Assembly (NCBI GenBank): GCA_947568835.1
Contig: OX387605.1
Coordinates: 16,806,418-16,870,417 of the forward strand
Source: Protonemura montana
Taxonomy: Eukaryota > Arthropoda > Insecta > Plecoptera > Nemouridae
DNA length: 64,000 bases
Direction of reading: 5' to 3'
Part shown: positions 50,101 through 63,560 of the stretch, piece by piece
Layout: each line of letters starts with the position of its first letter
Position numbering within the stretch: position 1 is the first letter of the stretch
Program-made: the position numbers and the translations under genes
The notes under the pieces: model-generated
Databases searched by the model: none
Told to the model about the DNA's origin: nothing
The model's input: the letters and a program-made list of their open reading frames with translations, nothing else

Positions 50101-52513
50101 ATAATGCGCATGCATCTGAATGTGGCTGTATCCTACTATAAATATATATACATATATATGTACCGGTTCATGGTTCTATTCTTTCTCGTGCACAAATACC
50201 GTATACGTAAAAATACCGCATATTATTTCACGTTAAAAAATAACACATGGTTGTGCCGTTTGACAATGGTGTGTATTTAGGCTGTAACTTCCGGGTAAGA
50301 CCGTAAATTGCAGTTCTGAGTGTGCACATTTCGAAAACAGCTAGAGGCAAAACTGCATTTACAATTCTAGGAACTTCAATTAGTTATTTTTGCATATTAC
50401 CGATTCTGAAAAGTGTTCCTTTTTTTCGATGATAGTATATATGTAAACCAAATTAAATTAATCCTACCAAACATATCTTCTATTAAGTGCAATAAACGCC
50501 CCGCGCAACTGGCCTATTGCTATTTTTACACATACTTTTCTTAGCTTCTCCAATGATTTGCCTTGCGCATCCCCAAACTTTCGCCAGCGAAGAAAGGTTT
50601 GTTCGTGTAGAAGTTACAGTTTCTTTGTTTCTCATTACTTCGGCACAAGATGAAAGTTTCTACATATAACCTCGCAGTGTTTTCGCCCTTTCCGCGCGCC
50701 CCGCACGCCCCCGTGACGGCCCGCAACGCCCGCAGCACCCACGAAACAAACGTGGCGAGGCCACGGCCAGATCAGATGATGCAGGAACGGAAAACAGAGC
50801 GCCGAGAAACTTTGCACTTTGCCAGACACTGACACGTTCGGGCCGAAATCGACCTGTCACTGGCGTCAACATGGAAAAGCCATTGCACAAAATGAACACT
50901 TCGCTGATATTTTTGAGGGTTTTCATGTGTGATTTGTGAAATTTTCGTTCGGATGTTATGTTTTCAATAATGCAATAAGTATGTAAAGACCATAGAAAGC
51001 TGAACCCTGTAAAATTGTTATGCTCAAAACATAGCTTGTGATAAAAAGCAGCACATTTCAAAAAGCATTTTGATAAATAATGAAATAAGTTTAATAACAA
51101 TATCTAATACTCTCTATACTCTTAATACAATATCTATACTCTTGTACTTATCTTATTACTTCTAAGAGTATGTTCCCTTAGGTAAGTAATTCCCCATACA
51201 ATGGGTAAAAGAGATCAGTTCTAAAAAGCTAATTTGTTCTCTTGTGCCATGCAAAATAATCTTTCATCTCTGAAAGGTTTATTATTGCCATACATTTAAA
51301 GCATTTGCTGAGAAAAAAGAGCTGTCATTTCGTAAAAAGCAAGTTCTTTCACATTTTTCTCATGCCTGTCTTTTTTATTGAAGTCAAGAAGTCAGTCTTG
51401 CATTTAACTCGTATATTTTACAATATTAAATATATTTATGATTTCTTCCATGAGACGTAAGATTTACATCTGACACGAGTTTGCTTTTTAGAGCTATGGA
51501 CTATAAAGTGACTGACTTCATGTTTCCAAATGTGCATAGTAAATATGAGGAAGACCATGAAGTCGCGTTGTCATCGCCATGGTCGACGTCTTCGCTCTCC
51601 ATCTACAATTTGATTGATGTGCGTTAGCGATCAGCGAACAACTGACTAAAACATAATTATTTAAATCAAAATCAGCAACAATTCAACCAATTCTTCCGCT
51701 CCACCTGACAAAGAGACTTTATCTTTTCATTAACCTGAATTCTAGCGTAACAATAAAACACAAAACCAAGTTTTCAGCGTAAAATTGATTAACAAAACGC
51801 GATAATAATTAAGCGTGTCGCATGTTTCACCGCTTTTTAATTTTAACAGCCGCTCCAACGTTTTTAGTACATTTCCATAAAACTTTGTTTTAGTCGAGTC
51901 TTGATATCGCTGTCGCTAGCAATGACATGCGACCAGAAATGAGTTCTTTGGCTGACTGATTTCAGGACGCTCTTTGTTTGTGTCAAAAACTCGGCATGTC
52001 ACTCGAATACGCGAGTCACGAGACGCAAACCAAAGTAATAACTACTCTCAGTGACACAAATTCTCTACGTTAGTTTTTTTTTTTGACAAAGCGACGACAG
52101 ATAGGGAATTTTCGTCGTATGGTTTTACTAACGAAAGAGACTCTCATAGCTGTCTTCAAACGCTGTACAGAAATTTTCTTACACTCGCCGCTTTCTTGCA
52201 GGTTATGTTGACTGTGAGAACCTTTCGTTTCACCCAAATTTCGGAGATAGGGATCTTTTCGGAAAAGCGCGTGTTGCTGAGCTGAGAATGATTTAAGATA
52301 TTGATCTTGTGGGCCGAGAGCTGCGTTAATCATAACGATTAAGCGTTTTCATCCACCATCTAACTTCTTGTTATTAAATTATAGCGTCAATTGATTACAT
52401 TCGTGCCCGCGTAAAAAGCTGCGAAGCATGAAATAGATTTCTGAAAAGGTTTCGTGAACTTTGTTAAAAGATATTATCCCATTGGTTAAATTAATGTAAT
52501 CTTCGTCTTTAAC

Positions 52514-52533
52514 CTCGTCCTCGTCGTCCTCGT
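52514..52533. repeat. CTCGTC short tandem repeat
   Basis: Imperfect tandem CTCGTC/CTCGTC units in a pyrimidine-rich setting. No coding context is recognised. Confidence 0.6.
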
Positions 52534-55500
52534 CCTTATAAAATAAAATTCAGCTTTTCCATTGAAATTTCCATAAATAAATGCCTGGCTAAAGAGTTTA
52601 AAAGTTTTCCGGCGAGCCTTTAGGCTTAATTCTTGAAACAACAAAATATTCTCAACGCGCGCGTCAAAAGAGGAAGAACGGCTTTAACTTATTTTCTGCC
52701 CAGCGGCCCGTCATCCTGCATCATCCTGCAAAGGAAGACTTGCTCCTTGCAAATTATAAGACTGCGAAATAAATGCAGGACTTCTAATCGACTGAATTTG
52801 AGATCTCAACAAATTTCGACTTCTAAATCTCTGCTGAAAAGTTTGCTAACTTTCCCTGAACTTCATATACATCGCTTAAAACCTGCTACAAGAACCACTT
52901 TTATAAACTATTATAAAATAAAATGCATTTTCGTAATTTTAGCTTCTGATTTGTTTTTCTTGTGTCTGTAGTTTAACATTTTGCCTGTGGCTTAATTTGA
53001 AATTAAAACTATATTTTATGCAAATGACTGCTCAGCAGCAAAAACAGGACCAATGTGGCCAGTGCAGATGTGCGGTACAGCGTGCATGTACTTTTTCTCA
53101 TTGCACAAAATGTCGACTCACAAATAAGACCCAACCAAGTACGAAATGCGAATTATTGGAAATGAAATCTTGCCATATCTCAAACCACTACTGCACATGG
53201 TGCCCACAGAAATAAGAAATATTACTCGGAGAAAATAAAATCTGTTTCTGTGGTTTTGCAGAGCTTGAGCACAACAACCCGCTAGCAATACTCGATATTT
53301 CACCCCGTTTGAAGGTACAGTAATGCTTCATGCTTCATGCTGAGCAACGTCTTCCTGTGGCTACCACTTAACTCTAAAAGCAACCAGTACTTAGGGTAAT
53401 GTTCGGAAAATCCATTAGCCCGAGGCTGGTGACTAGCTAATTACTGCCAGTTAGTTTGGTAATTGGCTCCATCATATGGGTTCCTTATAGCAGAGCCCAA
53501 GACGGGATGCCTCTACAGGAAGAGAAATTCATTTTACAAGTGGTCCCATGACCGCATATGTGTATGAGCATCTAAAATATACTTTGTGTCTTATTTTTCG
53601 TGGTTTTCTCTGGAAATGTGGAAATTTTTAGTTAAGTTTTAGGATAATGAGGTTTTTAGCGGTAGCTTTTGAAGGACCAGAAGTTTGTGCCCATGGCACG
53701 TTGGATCCAATTAAGGAGGCGAAGTACAGATCTTCATATGCAAGTCTCGTTATTTTTGGCTTTAATTACATCCGTGGACAATCGCAATTGAAATATATCT
53801 CAGGTTTCTGGAGTAATATTAAAAATGGCACACAATGATTTCAAAAATAAGAGAAGCAAATTGCAAAAGCAACAACAAAAATGTGTCATTCTTTTAATTA
53901 GATTTCTTCTCTGTGATCCCATCAGAGATGTCATAAAAAACGGAATACCCTCAACGTAGCACACATATCTGGATCAACTTCAGTCGAATACGATGCCAAA
54001 ATTGCTGGTCCCGAAAAATTCCGAAGCATTGCTTCCATGACATAGAAGAACGTGGGACGCTTTGAGACATCGTGCAAAGTTTTCCACACTTCCGATCAAA
54101 GTTGTCGTCGAATTACGGCCATTGGAAATAATACTCGTATCATGTCCATCGAACCGGCTTTGACACGATACCCCTCCGAAATCGCAATTTTTCCACTCCG
54201 TTCTCGCAAGTGGAAACTATATGCTTTTGTCAGAAAAAATAAAAAAAATAATTGGTTCGATCACCGTTATGCCCACTAAGAATTAAGTGTCTTATAAGGA
54301 GCCGATAGCGAGCCGTGGGTGGTTCTGCGTCTTGGGGAAGAACGTTTTCGTCAAAGAGGACACGTAAAAGAACAGGGCCTGGAGATGCAATTAGTCGTCG
54401 TAGTGGTTCCATTTACAAAGGCGGATGCGGCGCTGTGCGAAGGCGGCGAGAGCAAGCGGCCAGAAAGAGACGCTAGTCGTTGCTCCTATATCAATCTGGG
54501 CAGCACACCGAGCTCCACTTTGTCCTTGTCGACAAACATCATTCGGTTTAGAGATCGTATTGGTCACTATTGAGGAAAATGTGATTGTTTCATGCTAACG
54601 CTAGCGTTAAATGCGTATACAAATGGCATTGTCCGAGTAAAAAATTACTGTTACATTGTAGTTGTTAAAATAAAGTTGGAGGTGTACGAAAAAAATACCT
54701 TCAAGCGTTTTTCACTGTTTAATTTTCAGTATTTACGTTAAATTTGCAACAAATGCCTCGATATGTATTTACTGTTTTATTATCGCTATCGGCTACGTGC
54801 GACTCAATTTAAAATCATTCCAAAAAAAACAGCTATGATACATATCGTAAATAAACCGTTGACATTTTCGAGCCCAAGGCCATCTACCCAGGTACGACAA
54901 CGACTGGGAGCTATCAAAAACTGAGAATGCGATCAAATATTTTTAATTAAATATTTATTGACTTGTAAGCGTGACAAGGTAGCTTGTATCTGGTGTGGTT
55001 AGTGGTCGTTATCGCTCGTCCATCCAACCTAGTCCTCTAGAAAACAACATTTCATAAACCCACGAATGATGTTCACTGATTTCTCTGGCACAATCCAACT
55101 GACAGCTTTGAGATATTGTTCAAGATAAATCTTGAAATGTGTCAACATGGACGCATTTTCTCCCATGTCCGAGTTAATCCAAGAAATAGGCTTCGTAGCC
55201 ATTAGGAGAGCCGGGCCTGCTAAATGGGATTCCGTCGTTAAAAGCCTGCTCTGCTGTTGAAGGGAACTTGGAGCGAATTAGCGAGTAAAATTTGGGAAAA
55301 ATCTGGAACTCTAAAAGTGACTTAGTGACGAGAATTTCCTAACGCAAGTAAAAGTTCGTTTAGAGTGTAGTGAGAGCATTTCCCGTTATTCCTTTCAGTG
55401 TTTCTTTAAGCCACTTTTGAAAAACGGGTCCCGATGCCCGAGCACAAATATCCATGGTGAATCACCTATTCTTACATATTATAGAGAACCTTAAAAGTGG

Positions 55501-55612
55501 ACGCCATATTGACATCTACCACTATTTTGTAGGTCGCCTTACTTTAAAGCTTTACACTTTGTTTGGAATCCGGGACTTTGCTTTCTAGCACATACACATC
55601 TCTGCCGTTTCT

Positions 55613-55643
55613 CGCCGTCGCGTTCGCCGTCGCCTTCGCCGTC
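55613..55643. repeat. CGCCGT/CGCCTT hexamer repeat
   Basis: Imperfect hexamers (CGCCGTCGCGTTCGCCGTCG and following) occur in tandem. A frame through them reads as alternating Ala/Phe/Val, which I attribute to the repeat and not to a protein. Confidence 0.7.
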
Positions 55644-56880
55644 ATAAATCCAATATTGCCCACTCGGCGTTTTTCCCCGACACCATCTCCCTTGATTTCT
55701 CGACGCCGCGGAGCACAGAGTGCAATTTCTTTTGTATTATTCGCAGGGCGAACTCGAATGAGACGATAAATAAAACTGAGTGAATATCTGAAGTTTGATA
55801 TCAAACTATAGAACTCAAAAGTCTTCGAGCTATCCGATAGCGATTTGGATGGTAACGAGTCGGTCGTGATATTTTTACAGTTCGATGGCAATAAAAAAAT
55901 GTGTTACATCACAGAACAGAAAGAACCATCCTAAGAGAAGACAAATGATATATAATGAACATAAAATAATTATTGCCAAGATGTTTCAGACAGGTACAAC
56001 ATTAGATTGTGATTGTTATTTCAATTTCCGCCGGCTTAGCGTTTATCCCAACAGGATCGCAGCAGGCGTTCTGTACCCGAAATCTCGGTACCGCCAACGA
56101 ACGACTTGACGGTGCTTTTTTTTTGTTTTCCTTCAATTTCAGCTTGGCAAACAATCTTAAAAATAATACTACGGCCAAGGAGGCATGACAAAAAAATAAG
56201 GGCTTCAAAAAGATTCCTCGCTTTGATGAAAAAAATCATGAACTTTTCTGGAAAATAATTAAAAATGTCGTCGGTAAGGGTTAACATTGATGTCTATTGT
56301 TTCCCGAACAAGGTGCCTTCTGGAGTGACACTACAGAAAATTAAAACTACCTTTGTATCTTTGGGATTCATGCTTTCTTGCTGCTGAAAGCCAGGCTTAT
56401 AGGTTAATGCTACTTTTCCGGGACCCTCAATGCAAGCCGGTCTTTGTTATGTGTTGTGTCACATGACCTGTGTCTTGAGTGAATGAAGATAGATCTGGGA
56501 GGTGCTAAACGACGACACTCGTGCAACGAGGTCATCTAATTTCCGTGTAATACGGATTAATTTATGTTTGCTATCAGTCAGAGGGCTGCTCACTGCCAGT
56601 GAAACCCCTCGGTAGAACATGCGTACCACTCAGCTCAGATGGTTAATTAAATTCTGAGTTAACAGGAGCTTTGACGCTCAGGAAATGCCATATTTTAATA
56701 TTTACATTTGAAAAGGATTTTGATAGAAGGACTCGCGTTTATCTACTCTGAAAATTCTCTTTTTTTTTGTGTGGTAGCATTATTTTATTTTTCGCTCTTT
56801 TCGTAAGTCGTTTCAGCGTTCACCTCGAAGGTATTCTCTAAGATAGTGTGCAATAACCATGCCTTTTTGTTTGTCTCCAG

Positions 56881-59120
56881 TGGCGGTGTCGGAGGCGATG
56901 GCAGTGGCGGGAGGTGTGGCTAAGCTACCTTGTGACATATCCACCCCCACTCCTGGGGATAAGGTGCACCTTGTCATCTGGTACAAGGAGAATGCTGACT
57001 CGCCAATCTACAGGTAGGTCATTTCCCGAGAATGCTGACTAGAGAATTTGCAGGTAGGTTTTATTACCTAAATGTAGGGGCACTTAGAGAATGCTGCAAT
57101 CTACAGGTAGGTTAAATCAGACAGACAGAGACAGGCAGAGAATACTGACTCGCCAAACGACAGATAGGTTATATTCACGATTTCATCGATATTTCGATTG
57201 GTATCCAACCATTTTTTCGTCGCGTTGAGGGTTGAGCGTTACATTTTTGTGGTATTGTTTAAAAAATTTGAGCCTCACTGTGACTGTTTAACTTTACAAG
57301 ACTGAAGTCATGTGTCGCATGAATATTACAAAGTTTATGTCAATTGTATTATAATTGAACCTTGTGCACAAAAGTATGAAACGTACAGAAAACAAACGTC
57401 AATCCAACGAACAAAATAATCGAGGGGGACGTATTGTTTCTTAAGTAGGAATGATATATATATATATATATATTTTTTTTTTAAGTCATTTTTGGGTTAT
57501 TTTCTGCAGCTGCTAAATAAATACAGTCGTGTTAGCCTTACCTTACCACATCCTGGTGGACTTTGACTACATATTGCCAACTTTAGAATGCAAAATACAG
57601 CTAGTCTTCACCGGGGAGTTTGAAAATTAAACAGGAAATTAGGAAGGAACAATACATCTCGCATTTTAATTCTTCTGTGAATTGGTCGCTCATTGCAAGC
57701 TTAGGTGCATGCTAAACCTGATAAAAGTTATAAGTAACCCAAAATATATAAATTTGATCTTAGGTTGATTAGTATTGATTGCTTTTCATTAAATATTTAT
57801 TTTTACTGAAATTATTAAATGTTTCAACCAAAGAAAAACATTATTTTGTTGCTTTTAAATCGGATAGCCAACAGTAGCATCGTGGTATCATATTTTCTAG
57901 GTTGGTACAAGCACCCCAGAAAGTCGCAAACTCAAATTAATCCTAGCGTAAGAACACATTTTCGACAGACGTGAAAGTTTAGAATGCATATGATGTAGCA
58001 AAAAAAAAAGAACTCATGAGCGGAAACTTACAAAAAAATACTCTGTATCATAAATTTATCAAATTGATAAATTTTATCATAAATAGCCACTGATTTTCTA
58101 CGGAATTGGAAATTTGATTATCTGAATAAATGAGAGCTTTTAGCGGCGTATTTCCACGAAATTGACTGTTGAAATATCTCCTAATTTAATTTCACCGCTC
58201 CGATCACATCAAGCGGTGGCGAGTAACAGTGTGTTATCGAGTACGCGGGCTTAGATCGAGGTAGCTGATAGGAAATTGTCTCTAATTAGTGCAAAACAAC
58301 GAGATGAAATTCTGCGGCGGCCGCGCTCGACGAGAAGCTTTTTAGGCGTCGGTGGGAGACTGGAAAGGGGGTAGGGGCGCTAAAGGGTGGGGGACCGAGG
58401 GTAATTGGGTTAAGGTTCAGTTCTTTTTACCAGCATGCTGGAATTAACGAACTGAAACAAGAATCGGAATCATTCCTTGAAAAAAAGGGAAATATCTTAT
58501 ACTTTTTTTTTTACTTTGCTTCACTGGCGACTACGCTGAAAGTCATTTCCCAGCCGAGTCATATAAAGAAAAGGCTTTTCTGATATCATAAAACATTTGA
58601 AATAATGATGGAAATATGAAATGTAGCGAGAGGTCATGGTTATTTCGCTGAACGCTCAACAGGCCTCATTTAATTGTTGCATAATAAAGCATAATGATGA
58701 GGATTTTAATTTCTGCGGAAAACATCGAATACAAGTCTAAGGAAAAAAAATATGAAAAGCAAATAAATATCAACTGAATTTATCAATAACAAGCATGTTC
58801 TTCTTTAAGAAAATCTCTTCTTTAATTGTTCACCTGACGTTGTACCTAATAAAGCAAAAAATATATTTATTTCAAATCCCGTAACATCTATTTCTTTGAA
58901 AAATGTTTCAGTTTCGACTCGCGAGGCAAGAACTTCGTTGAAGCCAAGCACTGGGCCGACGACCAGACTCTCGGCGGAAGAGCTTTCTTCCGGTTTACCG
59001 ACGCCCCCGCCAAGCTGACCGTGGAGAGTGTACGGGATGCCGACGGGGGTATCTATCGATGTCGTGTCGACTTCAAGAAATCCCCCACGAGAAACACCAA
59101 AGTCAACCTTACAGTGCTCA
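56881..59120 (+). CDS. Sidestep-family receptor, first Ig domain (partial, two exons)
   Basis: Exon A (56881-57013) and exon B (58912-59120) join in phase 2 (AG|T, Ser). Together they encode about 114 residues of one V-type immunoglobulin domain. Exon A holds [13 protein letters not shown] (first Cys) and VIWYKEN (core Trp). Exon B holds FDSRGK, AKHWAD, RAFFRF and [16 protein letters not shown] (D-x-G-x-Y-x-C), then [13 protein letters not shown]. This arrangement is characteristic of the Side family, whose members bind Beat proteins in motor axon guidance and synaptic partner matching at the cell surface. Exon A starts in phase 1 after TTTGTCTCCAG and exon B ends with CTCA|GTGAGT. The signal-peptide exon, the remaining Ig domains and the membrane segment are not recognised here, so the gene is cut by the window or has very long introns. 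Which paralog it is cannot be told. Confidence 0.88.
57014..57170 (+). repeat. Repeated exon end and 5' splice site in the intron
   Basis: The last 26 bases of exon A plus its donor (56988-57019: GAGAATGCTGACT...CAGGTAGGT) recur three times: 57028-57060, 57087-57113 and 57138-57170. Copies two and three keep an intact CAG|GTAGGT donor, while the fourth has CAGATAGGT and so has lost the GT. Reading past the true donor meets a TAG within two codons, so use of a decoy donor would truncate the receptor. Confidence 0.8.
57171..58911 (+). other. Intron between the two Ig-domain exons (remainder)
   Basis: This is the rest of the 1898-base intron. It contains a TA repeat followed by poly-T (57453-57482) and a GC-richer block at about 58195-58400 that includes GAAATTCTGCGGCGGCCGCG and G-rich sequence. 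It ends with a clear acceptor, AAATGTTTCAG. I see no further exon. Confidence 0.7.
57453..57473. repeat. TA dinucleotide repeat followed by poly-T
   Basis: About ten TA units run into nine or more T. It is intronic. Confidence 0.9.
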
Positions 59121-59962
59121 GTGAGTACATCTTATCACTGTGTCGACTTGATGGCACAAATCTTGCCTGAATCCACAATGTCTTCGACGAAATCAAGCTA
59201 CAGGAAAGCAGGCATGTTAAAATCGATCCCGTTTAAACGGTCAACGTCTCAATGGGGGAATTCTGTTCCATACACAATATTTCAAAACAAACCGCCATAA
59301 TTTTATATTTTATCTTCTTTGTTATGAGTTGTATCGCTACAGCCCCGAACAAAAATTATGACGTTTTTGGCTTGGACGCTCTGAGAAAAAATATCCCGTA
59401 AGATAAACAGAAAATAAATTGTTCGACCCTTAGCACCTAGTTCATTAAACTGCTTACAAGAACTGAATCCAAGTTATCAGCAATAAACAAAATGCGTTTT
59501 AAGCAGTAGATTCGTTCAAAAATATCAGTGCGTTAATCAAAGAATTGTGCTAGGATTTAAGATATTCCAATGCTATCTTTATTACGATGAAGCTGCCGTG
59601 AGCTCAAGCTGAAATTTCAGTGACTGACACACTTTTCTAAGTGCATCCAATTCCGGACAAAACAATTTTGAAAGTGTTAACCATTTATTTTGAACCATTT
59701 CGCCGTAGATTTTGGTATTAAATGTTTATAAAAAGGACCCATTTACGGATGTATGCTTCACAATGCTCTACCAAAAGAGCTGCAGCTTAAAAAAGTTATG
59801 CAATTTAAAAAACGACTGATAGTTGTTCTAATTGAAAATTTCTTTTATACCTGAGACGAATTTTCTAATTTTGGAAAATGATGTATTCGCTTATTTCTTG
59901 GTTTTATTTCTATGTGAATGACTGTCAAAACAACTGTTAAGTTTAATTTTTGACAATAAATA

Positions 59963-59993
59963 TATTATTGTTATTATTATTATTATTATTATT
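59963..59993. repeat. TTA trinucleotide microsatellite
   Basis: About nine TTA/TAT units, with one interruption near the start. Confidence 0.9.
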
Positions 59994-62900
59994 TAAGCTC
60001 ACTAACTCCATGAGAGATTGGATGTGCACGCTCTACTCGAACTTACTGCTGCCAGACATAATATGCTAACATTTTTAACACCAGAATCGGTGAGCGTTCA
60101 GAGCTAAGGACAACCCTAAAAGCAATGGACAGTCCTGTATATTTTCACTAAAAAAAAAGATGAAAAGGGAGATTAATATGAAAATTCGCAAGCCTCCACA
60201 CTCAGCGTTGCTGTTGATATTTTGCAAAAACGTCGCTTGTCATTGAAAGTCCCCCGTGTCCGGCTCGTGAAAACTCACGCAGATACAATATTAACTATGC
60301 GCCTCCTGCAGGGAATTCCTGGAATGCCCACAAAACTTTTATCACCGTCACTCGCGAGAAATTTCGTAATTTTGTGAGAAACACGTTTTTAAATCGAATT
60401 ACAATTGCGAGTAAGGTTTTAGTGACTTAGTGGTTGTCAACCAGATATTTACCATTTCCGTATGGTTCCAGTCGAACCAAGCGTGGCTACCGCGCCTAGG
60501 CTTTCCGACAACTCCGCCAAACAACGTAAACTCGCAGAAAGTGATCATTTCTATTGTACCACGAGTCGTTCCCGAGATCGCGCCCTTGTCTCCGCACCCC
60601 TTTTAATAAGGTCTAAATTAACGAGCTCAAGTGATGGGGTTAATAATTCCCCTAATGTCACACAACATGTGAAGTAAGTACCGAGCGTGCAAGCGTCTCT
60701 AAGTGGGTTGTGTGTATGTGCGAGTGTGTGTGTGACCGGCTCACGGCGTCGCGACGCTCTTGATGCCAACGACGTTGGCGAGTGGCCGGGCGTCCCTCGT
60801 GGTGAATAGCACTCGTGCACCACTGTACGTTTCAAGGGGGCCTTTACTTTTGCTCGTCTTTGGATAAAGATGAAGCATGCGGCATGGTCAGGGGTTGTGT
60901 GTGGGGAAAGGGGTACTACGCTTGAACGCGTCATTATGGTAGGCTGTTGACGGTAGGTGGGGATTTCTTTGGGTTGAGTTGGCCGCATCGTGTGGCGATG
61001 ATGACTGATTTTGAAAAAATGCTTCGCACAATTGAGTAACAGAACTGAACAGGGTAGAGAGAATTTCAGAAATGAATGAACTGTGAAGAGATTGAGCCTT
61101 GCATTTGGGAAACTCAGAAACGCCAATTTATATGGTCAGCTATTTAAAAACTTATCCTGTCTGTCAGTGTCAAGACATACAAATAATTGAAACGTGATTT
61201 TTTTCTCGTTTCCTCGTGCCGTGGGCAGGCCCTTAAAATGTATTGCAGTTAGTAACAGTTTCTTCGTCGAGATGTTGCCCCGCGATTTTGTTTCTCTGGA
61301 TCGGCGCTCCGACGAATTGTCTTGTAAACTTGTTTCCGAAGTTTGTTACATTTTCGGGTCGGCGCGGCGCGGCGGTCGAAGTTAGGGAGAAAGCGACTCG
61401 CTGATTGTCCTCAAGGAATACGTCATCGAGCCTCGGACAGGGAAATTCGTGTCACAGGCTAGGATCGGCTCCCTAGGGCGCTTTTTAGTCTGGAAACGGG
61501 TGACGCTGTTCCTGTTGACTTTTAAGGAAACGGGGGAACAGAATCTATCCAGATTCCGATGCTATTCGCCCAGACAACCGTCGTTCCAGATTCGGGAAAT
61601 AATCTACTGTGAATCTCGGCTAGAATGTAACGCAATACATTAAGACATAATTTATATGTTTTTAGGACGTAACTTTAATTAAATTCTTGATTAACTATAT
61701 ATAGCAAGACAGTTCATTTTCACCACTTTGTTTACAGCTGAAATATTTTCTCGCCTCCAGCGGGAAAAATGGCAAAAAAATACAGCGAAAAGTGCTATAG
61801 GAAAACGTTTTTGTATTCCATCGGCGCTTTCTCAAACTTGCCTGTTTTCTTTTTCCGGGTGGTATGTCTATTAAATAGAAGCTAGCTCTTGCAATATCTT
61901 CTCTTTCTCTTTCGCCTCTTTGAAAATTCCCTGCGTCTCTTTCTTCATCTCCATCTCAGAGAAAATGTTCTTTATTGGCTCATCCTTTTTCTGCCACGAG
62001 CCATTCTCGCCTTGAATTTGTTTTACATCCAGTGAAGACTTCGTTTTCTTATTGAGCAAATGAAGGATGGTGTCTCCCAGAATTTTGGGAACCTGTCAGC
62101 TTCGTTGGAAAAACCGCGTTCACGTTTGGTAGGAAGTCGCCTGAAACGCAGTACTCACTTTTCTTCAAATTAAAACTGTTTATTTTTTCTGCGTGTGGAC
62201 TACAGTCTAGTGTTTGAAAGAAGATACCAGCACAAGGGCTGCCCCCTGTAGTATTTCAGTTATTTTATCAGGGGCCAAATTTTAAAAATACTTGTCATCT
62301 GCAAAATAATTCCGAAAATTATCAAAATTGGTAGAAAAAACTGACAATAGCTGGAAAAAGAAAAGATCTTCGCACGACAAACGCATTAGGGCTAAAGTAA
62401 AATGGCGGAAATTAGCGGAGATGGTTGCAGTGTTTTTTTAAATGACAGTTGGACCGCATGTCATACCACAACGACCGGTGGCGTCTCTGCCAGGAACACA
62501 TGTGCTCTCCCTAAACGGAGTATCAAAGCAATTAATTATATTGCACAAGTTTCCAAAATAGTTTCTGTTTACAGTCCGTTGAAATTCGTTTTGGTTAAGC
62601 TAATACTCCCTGGGCACTGTAGATTTTTCTTCAAAGTACAGCGCTTATTATGTTTAACTGTGAGCTATTTTCCATAACAATACGCTACACACACACAATA
62701 AGCAAAAATAAAATAACCAACAATTTCACTCTTCTATGGTTGTTCATTATCTGATCAGATTTCGTTCCATTATTGCAGTCAGTTTGAAATGAAATAAAAT
62801 GCGATGGCACATTCTCCATCATACTTTGGTAACATTCGATAATCCAAATTTGTCAAATACGTAAGCGCGTATCAATGTTTATTGGCAAAGCAATTACTGG

Positions 62901-63480
62901 CATATGACTCTGGAATTCTGAAATATTCATTTTATTGTACCGTGTACGCTTTACAGTCACCATAAAATTAGTTTTGATGAGGTCCTTTTAGTAGCGTACA
63001 CGCGAGTTTATAGCCCAGTTGTGTGTCCCATGCAAATTTGGGGAAGCATTTTGCAACGAGATGTAGTCAATTATTTTATAACTAAAGCAATTTAGCAAGT
63101 GCATGACTTAAATAAGCAAAACAACAAACGAATTATTGGTAGCGATTGCGGGGACGACCGAGTGGGACGACCACGAAAACATACCGATCACAAATTTGAC
63201 TACGGTCCACTTTATTGTTAATTGTTCTACTTATTTCCATATTTTTTTAAGTAGCATACTCCAGGCTCTTCGACAAACAAGACGCATCAACATATTATTA
63301 TAGTTTTCTGTCCACAAGTGTATCTGCACCTACGCGCCAGGCATTTTCTAATATCGTTATTTCAGTAAATTGATTGATTGTTGTTTCAAATGACGCACTG
63401 TTTTGATAACTCGCCCTGTGGCACAAGTCTAATGGCGTCGGTGAACGAGGATGATGATGACATAAAACCTTGCCTTAAAG

Positions 63481-63560
63481 GGAGGAGGTGAAACCCGGTG
63501 CCAGCACGTAGCCTACTTCTGTCGAAGAGCATCAAGGCGACCACTGGCTTAACGCCCTTC
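63481..63560. repeat. Possible dispersed repeat fragment common in arthropods
   Basis: The run GGAGGTGAAACCCGGTGCCA and the following CACGTAGCCTACTTCTGTCG resemble a short sequence I recall from many arthropod genomes and transcripts, where it occurs in many places. I cannot name the element or its ends. No coding sense is clear on either strand. Confidence 0.3.

Larger units (their letters stand above)
37664..56880. other. Long noncoding stretch before the Side-like exons
   Basis: No recognised gene. It holds two uncertain ORFs (40768-41034 plus and 44603-44847 minus), a CGG repeat (38791-38806), a perfect palindrome GGGGCTGCAGCCCC (40099-40112), twin hairpins (47021-47132), a 14-base poly-A (about 49783-49797), CTCGTC repeats (52514-52533) and CGCCGT repeats (55613-55643). 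Part of it is probably upstream intron of the Side-like gene, since no leader exon is obvious closer to 56881. Confidence 0.55.

Noticed and set aside
60551-61126. A 191-codon open frame on the minus strand
   Set aside because: Its first codon is TTG, not ATG, and its His/Thr/Pro/Arg-rich composition follows from CA-repeat and CpG-rich DNA. No family is recognised.
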